The notes beneath the pieces are model-generated. The model worked only from the letters and a program-made list of their open reading frames with translations, was not told where the DNA came from and made no database searches. This document shows, piece by piece, positions 18,036 to 27,160 of a stretch of 64,000 nucleotides of DNA (within the stretch, counting starts at the first letter, position 1; every line of letters begins with the position of its first letter). The DNA is from Dyella psychrodurans (lineage in GTDB: Bacteria; Pseudomonadota; Gammaproteobacteria; Xanthomonadales; Rhodanobacteraceae), in assembly GCF_003363265.1 (NCBI RefSeq), contig NZ_QRBF01000005.1:1-64000 (forward strand). Reading direction: 5' to 3'. The position numbers were made by a program, and so were the translations under genes.

Positions 18036-18817
18036 CCAAATACCACCATGCTCTGGCGGCTCAACGCGATCGGTTCACCACCCGGCCCCCACAACATCAC
18101 TTGTTGGCTGGTGTAACCATCTTGCGCGGCTTGCAGTTGCGCGTCGATGCGCCAGCCGTTCAACGGCAGTCCGCGGCCGTCGGCAAAGAGTTCAAGCATC
18201 CAAGTCAACGAACTGCCCGGCGCAGGTTGATCGAGCATGGACAACGCAACCGGCGGAATGAAGTCGGCGAATGCAATCACGTGCGCCTCATCGGCGACGC
18301 CGTCATCCTTGAGCGAGACTTCGACCACCTGCTCGGTCTTCGTACTCCCCGAGAAAGGAATATCGCCTTGCAGCCAGCGGGCTTCGAAATGCTGCGTGAA
18401 CTGAGGTAGCAGTCCCCGCACATAGCTAAGCACATGTGTCTTGGGCATGGCCTGCACGGCCGGTTGAGATGGCAGAAGATTCAGTGTTGAAGCACGCGGC
18501 GCTCCGAACACGCCGATCACCAGGCAAACGGTGTTATCGCCGTCGATCAATCGCGCTTCCACCTGGGTCACACTTTTGCCCTGCCGCAAGATTTTCGCCG
18601 CGATACGAATGTCGCCGGCAGGCACCGGCGCAAGAAAGGCGACCTGAAGGCTGCGCAGCGGCACATCGGCCACCACCAGGGTACGCATCGCCCGCAACAC
18701 CAGCGCTGCCTGGATACCTCCGAATGCGCTGCGCCCTTGCAACCAGTCCTCGCTGATCGAGGCGATCCATGTATCGCCATCGCGACGAATGCCGTCCAAC
18801 ACCTCCGAAAACCGCAT
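18032..18817 (-). CDS. TesB-like acyl-CoA thioesterase (double hotdog)
   Basis: 261 aa. The beginning ([20 protein letters not shown], residues 25-44) is the N-terminal hotdog of acyl-CoA thioesterase II-like proteins, and the C-terminal half ([19 protein letters not shown]) is the second hotdog, as in the 4HBT_3 family. It likely hydrolyses medium or long acyl-CoA in the cytosol. It is divergent from the AidB-like acyl-CoA dehydrogenase, which hints at shared lipid metabolism. Confidence 0.88.
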   Translation of the reverse strand: MRFSEVLDGIRRDGDTWIASISEDWLQGRSAFGGIQAALVLRAMRTLVVADVPLRSLQVAFLAPVPAGDIRIAAKILRQGKSVTQVEARLIDGDNTVCLVIGVFGAPRASTLNLLPSQPAVQAMPKTHVLSYVRGLLPQFTQHFEARWLQGDIPFSGSTKTEQVVEVSLKDDGVADEAHVIAFADFIPPVALSMLDQPAPGSSLTWMLELFADGRGLPLNGWRIDAQLQAAQDGYTSQQVMLWGPGGEPIALSRQSMVVFG

Positions 18818-18923
18818 GATCTTGCCTCCTCTAGCTGGCCGCCCATGCTATCGGATCGTCGCGACAACCCGCAGCACGCGCACCTTTGCCTATACTCGCC
18901 ACAAGGCTTCGCGAGGTGCCGCC

Positions 18924-20567
18924 ATGGGATTCCTGCAAGACGCTCCGCAACTGGCTCATCCACACCGGAACGACCGATTGTTGCTCGCGTTGCTTGATCG
19001 CGTCTTTCCGTCGAAACGCCGGGCCGCACTGGATGCCGATCTCGATGCGCTGGGCGACTACGCGCAAATGGCGTGGGAACGCAGCGGCCGCAGCACGCGC
19101 CGCAAGCCCGTACTGACGCAGTGGGATGCCTGGGGCCGTCGCGTCGATCGCATCGAACTGACCACCGCATGGACCGAAGGCCCACATCTGACGACACGCC
19201 ACGCCGTTCTCGCTGCCGGGCATGAGAATCACGAGCATGCGCGCCTGGAGGAATTCGCGCGCGTTTACGTCTATCACATCGCCAGCGAGTTCTATACCTG
19301 TCCCTTGGCGATGACAGACGGTGCGGCGACGGCACTGAAAGCATCCGGTAACCCATCGCTGATCGAACGCGCGCTGCCGCATTTCCTCAGCCGCGATCCG
19401 AACCATTTTTGGCTCTCGGGCCAATGGATGACCGAGAACGCGGGCGGCTCTGACGTAGGCAATACCGAAACCGTGGCCAGGCAGGATGCCGATGGCCAAT
19501 GGCGTCTCTATGGCCGCAAGTGGTTCAGTTCCGCCGTGGTCGGCGAGGCGGCGCTGGCGCTGGCCCGTCCTGAAGGCGCTGGAACCGGCACCGCGGCACT
19601 TGCATTGTTTTACGTCGAAACGATGAACGGCACCGAGCGCAAACCCGAGCTGATCATCGATCGTCTGAAAGACAAGCTAGGCACGCATGAACTGCCCACG
19701 GCGGAGATCCACCTCGACGGCTTACCGGCAACGCCTGTGAGCGAACTTGCGCATGGCGTACGGCAAGTTGCGCCGATGCTCAATGTCACGCGTACGTGGA
19801 ACGCGATCTGCGCCGTCGCGAGCATGGCGCGGGCGATCGCACTGGTGCGCGATTACGCATCGCGGCGTCAGGCCTTCGGCCGCACGCTGATCGAACAACC
19901 GCTGCACGCGCAAACGCTGGCCGACATGCAGGCCGAATTCGAAGGTGCGTTCGCGCTGGCTTTCGAAGTCGCCTATTTGCTCGGTCGCGTTGAACAGAAG
20001 GTGGCGACCTTGCAGGAAACCGCTTCGCTGCGCCTGCTCACTCCGCTGGCCAAACTGTGGACGGGCAAGATGGCGGTAAGCCTCTGTTCGGAAGCACTGG
20101 AATGCTTCGGCGGCGCCGGCTACATCGAGGACACAGGATTGCCGCAGCTGCTGCGCGATGCGCAGGTATACGCGATCTGGGAAGGCACCACCAACGTACT
20201 CTCGCTGGACAGCCTGCGCGCGCTGGCCGGCAACAACAGCTTCGCCGCGCTGCGCAAGGTAATTACCGGCTGGCTGGGCGAGGCCCATAACGCCCAGGCC
20301 TCGTTCGCGATTCACGCCGCCCTCGATGCGGCAGCCACGCATATGGATGCGCAGAAGGTCGAGCGCAGCGTCCTGGAGGCCGGCGCGCGAGGCATTGCGA
20401 CCACGCTGGCACGCTGCGCGGCGGCCGCCTTGATGGCACGCCAGTCGGCCTGGTCCTCGTCGCGCGGCGACGAGCGCCCCGCTGCCGCCCTGCGGCGCTT
20501 TCTCGGACACGGCCTGCTGCGCCTGTCGGACATCAGCGGCGAGGACACCCGACTGCTGACGGAATGA
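18924..20567 (+). CDS. AidB-like acyl-CoA dehydrogenase family protein
   Basis: 547 aa from ATG 18924, close to E. coli AidB (about 540). FAD-binding elements are [18 protein letters not shown] (about 172-189) and [18 protein letters not shown]; the C-terminal block [18 protein letters not shown] is typical. AidB is a flavoprotein of the alkylation-damage response that binds DNA through a C-terminal region. Here the C-terminus is only moderately basic, so an ordinary acyl-CoA dehydrogenase role is also possible. An upstream in-frame extension overlaps the thioesterase start and was rejected. Confidence 0.87.
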   Translation: MGFLQDAPQLAHPHRNDRLLLALLDRVFPSKRRAALDADLDALGDYAQMAWERSGRSTRRKPVLTQWDAWGRRVDRIELTTAWTEGPHLTTRHAVLAAGHENHEHARLEEFARVYVYHIASEFYTCPLAMTDGAATALKASGNPSLIERALPHFLSRDPNHFWLSGQWMTENAGGSDVGNTETVARQDADGQWRLYGRKWFSSAVVGEAALALARPEGAGTGTAALALFYVETMNGTERKPELIIDRLKDKLGTHELPTAEIHLDGLPATPVSELAHGVRQVAPMLNVTRTWNAICAVASMARAIALVRDYASRRQAFGRTLIEQPLHAQTLADMQAEFEGAFALAFEVAYLLGRVEQKVATLQETASLRLLTPLAKLWTGKMAVSLCSEALECFGGAGYIEDTGLPQLLRDAQVYAIWEGTTNVLSLDSLRALAGNNSFAALRKVITGWLGEAHNAQASFAIHAALDAAATHMDAQKVERSVLEAGARGIATTLARCAAAALMARQSAWSSSRGDERPAAALRRFLGHGLLRLSDISGEDTRLLTE

Positions 20568-20571
20568 AACG

Positions 20572-20600
20572 CCGACACCGGGACGGTCTGCGGTTAAAAT
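20572..20600 (+). promoter_or_regulatory. Putative sigma-70 promoter of the asparaginase-like gene
   Basis: CCGACA (20572-20577, 4 of 6 to consensus), a 17 nt spacer, and TAAAAT (20595-20600, 5 of 6) lie just after the AidB-like stop and about 30 bases before ATG 20630. The spacing is ideal; activity is inferred. Confidence 0.55.
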
Positions 20601-20629
20601 GCCGGCTCACCCCCCACGGCATTGCGATC

Positions 20630-21127
20630 ATGCAGCATCTGACCATCGTCACCACCGGCGGCACCATCGACAAGATTTACTTCGACGACAAATCGGACTA
20701 CAAGATCGGCGCCCCGCAGATCGGCGAAATCCTGGGCCAACTCGGCGTGGCGTTCCAGTTCGATGTGATCCCGATCCTGCGCAAGGACAGCCTGCACATC
20801 AACGCGGAAGACCGCGCGCTGATTCGCTCCACCATCGAGGCGCAACCGCATCGCCATGTGCTGGTGACGCATGGCACGGACACCATGGTGGAAACCGCCA
20901 AGGAACTCGCTTCGATCAAGGGCAAGGTGATCGTAATCACCGGTGCGCTGAACCCGGCGCGCTTCCAGGGCTCGGATGCCGTGTTCAACATCGGTTGCGC
21001 CGTCGCCGCCGTGCAGACCTTGCCTGATGGTGTTTACATCGCCATGAACGGACGCGTGTGGGACCCGGCCAAGGTGCGCAAGAATCGCGACGCCAATCGA
21101 TTCGAAGAAATCAGCGGAGCGGCATAA
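20630..21127 (+). CDS. Stand-alone asparaginase N-terminal domain protein
   Basis: 165 aa from ATG 20630. It has both nucleophile-loop signatures of type I/II asparaginases, IVTTGGTIDKIYFDD (Thr near residue 8) and VLVTHGTDTMVETA, plus VRKNRDANRF with the conserved Lys. It stops where full-length enzymes (about 330 aa) would continue into the C-terminal domain; no remnant of that domain is visible downstream. One-domain homologues are found intact in other proteobacteria, so this is not simply a broken gene. Whether it hydrolyses asparagine alone is unknown. Confidence 0.88.
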   Translation: MQHLTIVTTGGTIDKIYFDDKSDYKIGAPQIGEILGQLGVAFQFDVIPILRKDSLHINAEDRALIRSTIEAQPHRHVLVTHGTDTMVETAKELASIKGKVIVITGALNPARFQGSDAVFNIGCAVAAVQTLPDGVYIAMNGRVWDPAKVRKNRDANRFEEISGAA

Positions 21128-21133
21128 CCGCCG

Positions 21134-21688
21134 TCATTCCACTTCAATCGTCACCAGAATATCGTCGGAATATTCGCCCGGAACAGCATTTTGATTGGCG
21201 AAGACTCTGCCAAATGCCTCCACTTGACTGTAGTTTTGAACGATCACTTCAATAGGTTGGCTTTCGCCAGTCCCATCGCCCCACGGTATTGAACGACTCC
21301 ATTCGGTATAAAGCTGGTATCGCAACGTAGCGTTGTCGCCTCCTTGATGACGCAGCAAACGGTACTCAAAGCTACCGCTGTCGGGACTGGGTGACACGGT
21401 AACCAGGAGTCTCGCCGGCTCCGTGCACCGCAGGCTCCAGCCCATCGTCATGTCCAGGTTTCGGTTTTGCCCGGATGTGTAGTTACCGAAATTGAGAACG
21501 TTGGTATCGACATGACACTCGGCCGCCGCAGGAACAGGTTCGGTATGCGGCGGCAAAGGATGTATCGACGGCGGCAGCGGATCCACCGGTTCCGCGGGTG
21601 GTGGCATCGTGAATTGGGTATACGCCGGCGCGCCAGACAAGACGAGCAGCACCGCTGCCAAGCCAAAGCGCCATATGAACTTATTCAC
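21134..21688 (-). CDS. Spore-coat-U (SCPU) pilin with proline-rich stalk, probable tip subunit
   Basis: 184 aa. A signal peptide (about 1-24) is followed by a stalk of about 32 residues that is one-third proline, then a single SCPU beta-sandwich (CHVDTNVLNFGNYTSG... to ...PGEYSDDILVTIEVE) with the usual N-terminal Cys and C-terminal donor-strand-like end. SCPU domains are the subunits of archaic (Csu-type) chaperone-usher pili. It is last in the operon, overlapping the usher by 8 bases, the place where tip adhesins are usually encoded. Known tip adhesins have two domains; this one has one. Confidence 0.85.
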   Translation of the reverse strand: MNKFIWRFGLAAVLLVLSGAPAYTQFTMPPPAEPVDPLPPSIHPLPPHTEPVPAAAECHVDTNVLNFGNYTSGQNRNLDMTMGWSLRCTEPARLLVTVSPSPDSGSFEYRLLRHQGGDNATLRYQLYTEWSRSIPWGDGTGESQPIEVIVQNYSQVEAFGRVFANQNAVPGEYSDDILVTIEVE

Positions 21689-24113
21689 AAGTCACCTGCC
21701 CTGCCTGCCAAATGGCCGGCCTCTCATCAGGCACATGGATCACAGCGGTACACGCGGGCGATGCACCGGGCACGTCGATGCGGTAGGCGCCGCTGGTCAT
21801 ATTATCCAACTCGAAAAATCCTCTATCGCCCGTGCGCTGGCTGAAAACTTCCCCGTCCGGCGCCGTTACCGTTATCGCGTAGTTATCGATGGTGCCTCCG
21901 CCGTGCGCCGGCGAGAAATGTAGCGAGCCGTTCACGGCAGAGATTTTGGGCAAAGCGAATTTCACCAAAACGCCGGCGCCGTCGGCGGGCACTACGTCGA
22001 TCTTCGGCTCCAGCAAATCCACGTCCATGGGCAAATCGTCTTCGCGGACAGAAAGCGTCGTGGCGGCGTAAGGCGCCAAACTGGGCACCAGCAATGTGCC
22101 GTTGCGACCGGTGACACCTATCGGCGTACCGCCGCGATTGACACCCACGCCCGGGTAACCGACATCGGCTACGGCAAAGGCGTCGTTGATCTCCGGCGTG
22201 AGATAAACGTGGCCGCCGATCGTCGCAACCGCACCGCTGATCGAGAAATTAGTGGACTGTTGCACGAAAGAACCATCGTCCACGTCGCGGGCACCCACGT
22301 CGATCTGCGTCCAACGATTGAGCCACGTGACATGAGCATCCTTGTCGTCGATGGGGCCTTGCCAACTGTCGTAAAGCCAATAACCAAATCCACCATCGGA
22401 AGGCGGATACATGGTGGCTTCGATGTATCGCTGTGGCGGGCTGTTGGTGACGTTTCGATAGCCCGTACTCACCGTGGTGCGATTGCCGAATGGAATATAG
22501 ACGGACGCGAAAATGCCACGCAGCCGCGTGCCGCCGCCAGTCGCACGCAGTCCGCTCAACGTCAATTGCCCGCGCCATGGCAATCGCAACGACCAATTTA
22601 GCGACTCGCTCGTCACCACACTGTTGTCGAAGCGATAAAGCCTGCCGACGTTGGCGGAAAGAGTTCCGACCGGCCCGAGCGCCTGCGACACAACCATCGA
22701 ATAGCGATCCCGTGCGCGCAGGTCGGGAAGAATCGGCACACCGACGTTCGGCTCGCTCATACCCGGTTGGCTGACATTTTCCTGGCCGTTGCCTGTCAAT
22801 GTAAGCGCATCGTCAAAATCCTTTTGCGCGTGCCGCCATTGAAACCGGAATTCCGTGTGTTGCCACACGCCGTCGAAATTCACCTCATGCGCGTAGCGAT
22901 GCAGATGATCGTGCTGACGTTGCGCACTCATCAATGTGATCGTGCCAACAGGCCCCAGGCCAAATGTCATCAATGGCGAAAGGCGTCGATCGCCCTGAAG
23001 GTAACTGTCGTTGGTGCCGATGGTCCACCAATCCGTCACGCCGTAGAGATAGGCCATGCTCGCGGCTTTTCCGCTGTATCCACCCGCACCAAAACTCGCG
23101 CGAGGTGAACCAAAGCTCATATCGAAGGTATCGAAACCCGCTTTAAGCAACTCATTGCTGAAGTAGTAGGGCACGTAGTACGTGTGTTGATTACCCGCGG
23201 CGTCCGTCACCAGTACGCTGATGTTGCGCAGACCACCGTAGCCCTGCAGGCCCTGAAAGTTGAAGGGACCCGGGCCGATATTCATCGCACCGATCATGAC
23301 GCCATCCATGTAGATCTGCGCCTGCGAGGGTGACTGGGCGATGCCGGACATGCTGGCCGTCGGGTTGATCACTTGCCCGGGCTGCAAGGCGTAGCTTCGC
23401 TGCAAGGTAATCCCCGCCAGGGAAAACGTGGTGCCCAAGTCGCCTGTGCTGGGCGTGTAATCGCCGACGAGAAGGCGCAAGGCATCGTTGGGCCAATCGT
23501 GATACGCAACGGTGTCGAAGCGATTGTTGCTGAATCCGGACGGTGTGCTTGATAGCACCTGCTCGTCGAAAATCGACCATCCGAACATGCGAAGGTGCGG
23601 CGACAATAGCGCCTGTTGATACGCTCGTCCTTGGGACTCGGTACGGCTATAGCTGTAATCCAGAAATCCTGACCAGGGCGGCTCGGGTGTCAACGTGCGA
23701 ATCACCGGTTCGGACAGATTGACGTTTTTTCCCTTCAACAGATCGCCGGGCACGACGATATGCACCGCAAGCGCGTTGAGGTCGATCTCGTTCTCCGCCC
23801 CTTTGACGCTCTCCGGATCAAAATAGTCTTTGGCGTTGACACGCTCCAGTTTCGGTTTCGCCAGCAAACCGAATTCATCGAGCATCGACGCTGGCAATAG
23901 CACGCGTTGTCCGTCAGTCAACGCATCCTCTTCCGCGGGCTTGCCATGATTGACGTCCACCGTCAAAACGACTTCGCTCAACGTCGAATCATGATGCTCC
24001 ACCGCCGGCGTCGCGGCAGCATGGATACCCGGAGCAAGGCACATGGCCAGCAACCAGCCCATGCTCCATCCACAACGATTCGCCATGGCACGGATGATCG
24101 GGATCTTGCGCAC
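21681..24113 (-). CDS. Fimbrial outer-membrane usher (FimD/PapC-like)
   Basis: 810 aa. It has a signal peptide, an N-terminal periplasmic part (LPASMLDEFGLL), a long beta-barrel with the plug region (PSQAQIYMDGVMIGAMNIGPGPF), and C-terminal periplasmic domains ending in a Cys pair (PACTAV, GQVTCE). Ushers are the outer-membrane pores that assemble pili. The start is GTG 24113, supported by GGAGAGG upstream; ATG 24086 is the alternative. The 252 base gap to the chaperone (24114-24365) holds no credible gene. Confidence 0.92.
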   Translation of the reverse strand: MRKIPIIRAMANRCGWSMGWLLAMCLAPGIHAAATPAVEHHDSTLSEVVLTVDVNHGKPAEEDALTDGQRVLLPASMLDEFGLLAKPKLERVNAKDYFDPESVKGAENEIDLNALAVHIVVPGDLLKGKNVNLSEPVIRTLTPEPPWSGFLDYSYSRTESQGRAYQQALLSPHLRMFGWSIFDEQVLSSTPSGFSNNRFDTVAYHDWPNDALRLLVGDYTPSTGDLGTTFSLAGITLQRSYALQPGQVINPTASMSGIAQSPSQAQIYMDGVMIGAMNIGPGPFNFQGLQGYGGLRNISVLVTDAAGNQHTYYVPYYFSNELLKAGFDTFDMSFGSPRASFGAGGYSGKAASMAYLYGVTDWWTIGTNDSYLQGDRRLSPLMTFGLGPVGTITLMSAQRQHDHLHRYAHEVNFDGVWQHTEFRFQWRHAQKDFDDALTLTGNGQENVSQPGMSEPNVGVPILPDLRARDRYSMVVSQALGPVGTLSANVGRLYRFDNSVVTSESLNWSLRLPWRGQLTLSGLRATGGGTRLRGIFASVYIPFGNRTTVSTGYRNVTNSPPQRYIEATMYPPSDGGFGYWLYDSWQGPIDDKDAHVTWLNRWTQIDVGARDVDDGSFVQQSTNFSISGAVATIGGHVYLTPEINDAFAVADVGYPGVGVNRGGTPIGVTGRNGTLLVPSLAPYAATTLSVREDDLPMDVDLLEPKIDVVPADGAGVLVKFALPKISAVNGSLHFSPAHGGGTIDNYAITVTAPDGEVFSQRTGDRGFFELDNMTSGAYRIDVPGASPACTAVIHVPDERPAIWQAGQVTCE

Positions 24114-24365
24114 CCAGCCTCTCCCCGACCGCTCATCTGGATGAATGATCGATCAAGAGGCTAAAGTCTCTTCCCGCACATGCTGCCGTCATCCTGACGT
24201 TTGTCGCGCTTCGGCCCCTCCGTCGTACACGCGCGCTCCTGCACGCACTGCTACATCCGGTACGCCTGTAAACGCATGGCGAGTCAGAACCGCTTGACCC
24301 GCATGGCGGTCGTCCTTGGCCCGCAGTACCGGAACGAGCTACTTCAACCTGGCACTTCGATTGCA

Positions 24366-25142
24366 CTAGCCCGACTTGCACGCGCCGCTGGGAATAGAAA
24401 CAGGCACGGCAATCGGTTTGCCCTGATCAAGATTGATGCTCAGCGTGGCTTGCGATGCGCTGCACACGCTGCCGGAAATAGGCAACGAATACAGGTGCGA
24501 GGCGCCGGGCAACACATACCACTCATCCATCTCACCGCTGGTGATGCCCGCGGGATTGGATGTGATGGATTTCAGATGCGCATGCGCCGTGCCCTGATTG
24601 GTAAGCCGCACCTTGATGAGGCCGGCCCCGCCGCCTTCCACGCTGGCGCTCAGCTTTGCGCTCACCTTGGCCTTGGGGTCGCTAACAAACGCGGGTATGC
24701 CGAAACTCGTTCGTATCACCACACTTTCGCCCGCCTCGTGGTGCGGAGGCGGCAACTCCGTGATGAAGAGTCGGTACGCTTTTTCCGTACCCGACATAGC
24801 ACCCTTGTCCGCGATAGAGACACTGATGAAGCGCTGGTTCGGATTTGCGTTACTGACCTTTCCCTTGCCCTGCCCTCCCGTTGGCGTCGGCAACGTGAAC
24901 TGCTTGGGAAAGAAATTCAAATCGCTGGTGTCGCTATACACATCCTTGCCATCGACTTGCGTCCAACTCTTGGCCTCTACTTTCAGCTCCAGGGGTGTGT
25001 CGCCTTCATGCGCGACAACCACCACGGCGCGTCTTCCCGTCAAATCCAGCCGCAGCGGTGAGACGCTGAAGTTTGCCGCCGCCGCCGAGCCGGCCAGCAC
25101 TAAGCCGAGCACTCCAAGCCCAAAGCGCTTGATCGTAAGCAT
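24366..25142 (-). CDS. Periplasmic pilus chaperone (PapD/Csu-type)
   Basis: 258 aa from ATG 25142, with AGGAG 7 nt upstream. A signal peptide ends at AAA (about 23). The PapD fold is seen in FSVSPLRLDL, the paired Ig-like domains, and the G1 strand region (NQRFISVSIAD, then YRLFITELPPP). The chaperone caps pilin subunits by donor-strand complementation and delivers them to the usher. It starts 16 bases after the first SCPU pilin gene. Confidence 0.92.
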   Translation of the reverse strand: MLTIKRFGLGVLGLVLAGSAAAANFSVSPLRLDLTGRRAVVVVAHEGDTPLELKVEAKSWTQVDGKDVYSDTSDLNFFPKQFTLPTPTGGQGKGKVSNANPNQRFISVSIADKGAMSGTEKAYRLFITELPPPHHEAGESVVIRTSFGIPAFVSDPKAKVSAKLSASVEGGGAGLIKVRLTNQGTAHAHLKSITSNPAGITSGEMDEWYVLPGASHLYSLPISGSVCSASQATLSINLDQGKPIAVPVSIPSGACKSG

Positions 25143-25158
25143 CACCTAGCTCCTCTGA

Positions 25159-25620
25159 TCAGGGTTCGATGGTGACCGTCACGGTGTCTTCATACTCACC
25201 CGGTGGCACGCTTGCCAAAGCGTTTGCGGCCAAACCAACGGTGACATCAACTTTTGCTTCAGGACTAGGCCCGCCGCCAGTAGCGCTTTCTGGCGTATGC
25301 GCCCATGTATAAGGGATGGTTTCGGTTCCACCCGTCCGCTTCATATTGCGCACGGCGCCTGAGTAATTCTGCCCGTTATCGGCGATGATGGTGTGCGTGG
25401 TTCCATTGCTGCACCAGTAGCGCACCTCTCCCTTTCCTTCAAGGGCGTTGTGCGCAGCACCTGAAACATGTTCGCCGAAGTGAGCTTCGTCGTTACCCGT
25501 GGTGGTACACCCACCTTTTACGGTCACCTTTACTTTCAGTTGCTCCTGGTAACCGAAAGCGATACACGGCAATGCGAAGACCAGACATAAAAGCATGCAT
25601 TGCACAGGCTTCTTCTTCAT
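25159..25620 (-). CDS. Spore-coat-U (SCPU) pilin, probable major subunit
   Basis: 153 aa from ATG 25620 with AGGGG upstream. The signal peptide runs to about residue 23 (AFG). The SCPU domain shows a conserved Cys pair (GGCTTTG and RYWCSNG) and the ending PPGEYEDTVTVTIEP typical of the CsuA/B-like family. It is the first gene of the operon and therefore the likely main rod subunit. It is less GC-rich than its neighbours, which fits horizontal acquisition or surface-antigen drift. Confidence 0.85.
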   Translation of the reverse strand: MKKKPVQCMLLCLVFALPCIAFGYQEQLKVKVTVKGGCTTTGNDEAHFGEHVSGAAHNALEGKGEVRYWCSNGTTHTIIADNGQNYSGAVRNMKRTGGTETIPYTWAHTPESATGGGPSPEAKVDVTVGLAANALASVPPGEYEDTVTVTIEP

Positions 25621-25954
25621 ACGAAATACCCCTTTTTGACAAAATGGATATTGCGCAGCTTGTCTAGCGAGCGGCACAAGGCATGCCGCGTGTTCGTATC
25701 CTATACGCCGCCCGTAGTGAAAATTCCACTTCTTTTTCAATATATAGGCGCGTTACTAATTCAGCGCGAAAACCAACTACGCACCTATGTCTGCATTTGG
25801 TATTGGCGAAAAGCCTTAGCCACCGGCTTGGCGTTGACCAAGTAGATGTCGTGTGCGGTAAATCGAAATTCGGCATGCACAAGCATGAGCCGTGCAAACA
25901 AACTCACTGACGCTGCCGCGTAGCACACGCTGCGACAGACCCCGTCCGGGGCGC
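25621..25954. other. 334 base gap upstream of the pilus operon
   Basis: AT-richer than the surroundings. It should contain the pilus-operon promoter on the minus strand; a TATATA/TATATT element occurs near 25740-25748, but no convincing -35 partner is seen. A 33-codon minus-strand frame (25785-25886) is readable but has no ribosome site or homology that I recognise. Otherwise I see nothing in it. Confidence 0.4.
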
Positions 25955-26512
25955 TCAAAGCATGCCGGTTTCGAGCTTCGCAGCTTCCGACATCATCGAA
26001 TGGTTCCACGGCGGATCGAACACCAGGTCCACATCCGCTTCGATGATCGTGGGAATCAATTCCAGCTTGGTGCGTGCGTCGTCGATCAATACATCGCCCA
26101 TGCCGCAACCGGGCGCAGTCAGCGTCATCTTCACGTAGACCTTGCGCTGGTCGGGTGCGGTCGATTCGAGGCTTACGTCGTAGACCAACCCCAGCTCAAC
26201 CACGTTGATCGGAATTTCCGGATCGAACACCGTGCGCAGTTGCTGCCATATCAGCTTTTCGACATCGGCGTCGCTGGCGTCGTCGGCCAGTTCCAGCGGC
26301 GGCGGCGGCTCTTTGCCCAGCGCGTCGGCATCGTTGCCGGCGATACGGAACAGGTTGCCTTCCACATACACCGTGAAACTGCCGCCAAGCGCCTGCGTGA
26401 TGTAGCCGACCTGACCGGCCGGCAAAGTCACGCTTTCGCCTTGGGGCACCATGACCGCGCTGCAGTCTCGCTCCAGGGTAAAGGGTTCGCTGCTAAGACT
26501 GAAACCGCTCAT
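25955..26512 (-). CDS. sufT: Fe-S assembly protein SufT (DUF59/MIP18 type)
   Basis: 185 aa. The C-terminal MIP18/DUF59 domain (about 85-165) has VFDPEIPINVVELGLVYDV and TLTAPGCGMGDVLIDDA, the latter with the family Cys. The N-terminal 80 residues are the extra domain that defines SufT. SufT helps mature Fe-S proteins, especially when demand is high. No suf operon is nearby. A plausible promoter lies 53 bases upstream. Confidence 0.93.
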   Translation of the reverse strand: MSGFSLSSEPFTLERDCSAVMVPQGESVTLPAGQVGYITQALGGSFTVYVEGNLFRIAGNDADALGKEPPPPLELADDASDADVEKLIWQQLRTVFDPEIPINVVELGLVYDVSLESTAPDQRKVYVKMTLTAPGCGMGDVLIDDARTKLELIPTIIEADVDLVFDPPWNHSMMSEAAKLETGML

Positions 26513-26564
26513 GCCATCTCAAGGGATCGTGTTGAAAAGCCTTCCGGCGGCGTGCCGGCCCGCT

Positions 26565-26594
26565 ATTATGCCGGCCGCCTGCGGGCCATGTCTC
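26565..26594 (-). promoter_or_regulatory. Putative sigma-70 promoter of sufT
   Basis: On the minus strand GAGACA (26589-26594, 4 of 6), an 18 nt spacer, and CATAAT (26565-26570, 5 of 6) lie upstream of ATG 26512. Confidence 0.45.
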
Positions 26595-26724
26595 ACAAAT
26601 CAGGTTGAAACCGGCCGATCTCAAGGGAGGATCGGCACAGAAATCGGTCCTGTCACGCTAAGATGGGCGCTTTGCCAGCAGGACCCAGCGTGACCTTGTT
26701 CCGATCCATTCACTTGGACCAGCC

Positions 26725-27156
26725 ATGATCCTGCAGCGCGTGCTTGGCGAACTCTTTGCGCTGATTTGCGCGGTGATGCTGGGGCTGGCCGCTGGCGCCA
26801 TCTGGCTGGTGCCCGTCGTCATGGTGCGCCGTCCCCTGCCGGAACTGGCCGTGCCGGCCGGATGGATACTCGCCTTCGCCATCCGGCAATGGGTGCACGG
26901 CCGCAAGTGGAATGTCTTGCTGCTCGCATGGCTGGCTACGGCTCTGGCGTGTGTTTATGTGCGCGTGCTGGCCGTCGCCACCGATGTGGCGGACATGATG
27001 GGTTTCGGCATGGTCGAGGCCATGCGTACCGCCGGTTATTCGATGCTGATGGATCTGGCCCGCATGGGCATCACGCCGCGCGACATCTACTGGGATGTGG
27101 CAGGCCTGATAGTGGCGGCCATCGTCAGCCTGCGCTCAGCCGCGAAAAAGAACTAA
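26725..27156 (+). CDS. Hypothetical inner-membrane protein
   Basis: 143 aa with three or four hydrophobic segments (about 10-30, 42-55, 65-85 and 122-136) and a basic C-terminus (RSAAKKN). I recognise no named family. It stands alone between sufT (divergent) and pntB (convergent, 4 bases between stops). The start ATG 26725 is the first in frame; no strong ribosome site is visible. Base composition matches the neighbours. Confidence 0.75.
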   Translation: MILQRVLGELFALICAVMLGLAAGAIWLVPVVMVRRPLPELAVPAGWILAFAIRQWVHGRKWNVLLLAWLATALACVYVRVLAVATDVADMMGFGMVEAMRTAGYSMLMDLARMGITPRDIYWDVAGLIVAAIVSLRSAAKKN

Positions 27157-27160
27157 CGTA

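Noticed and set aside
20630..21127. Asparaginase as a frameshifted pseudogene
   Set aside because: The 6 bases to the next gene and the antisense region beyond show no C-terminal domain, and one-domain homologues are known.
24133..24381. 82-codon frame in the chaperone-usher spacer
   Set aside because: Arg/Ser/Cys-rich, overlaps the chaperone end, no ribosome site and no SCPU features.
25785..25886. 33-codon minus-strand frame upstream of the pilus operon
   Set aside because: Readable but without ribosome site or homology; too short to support.
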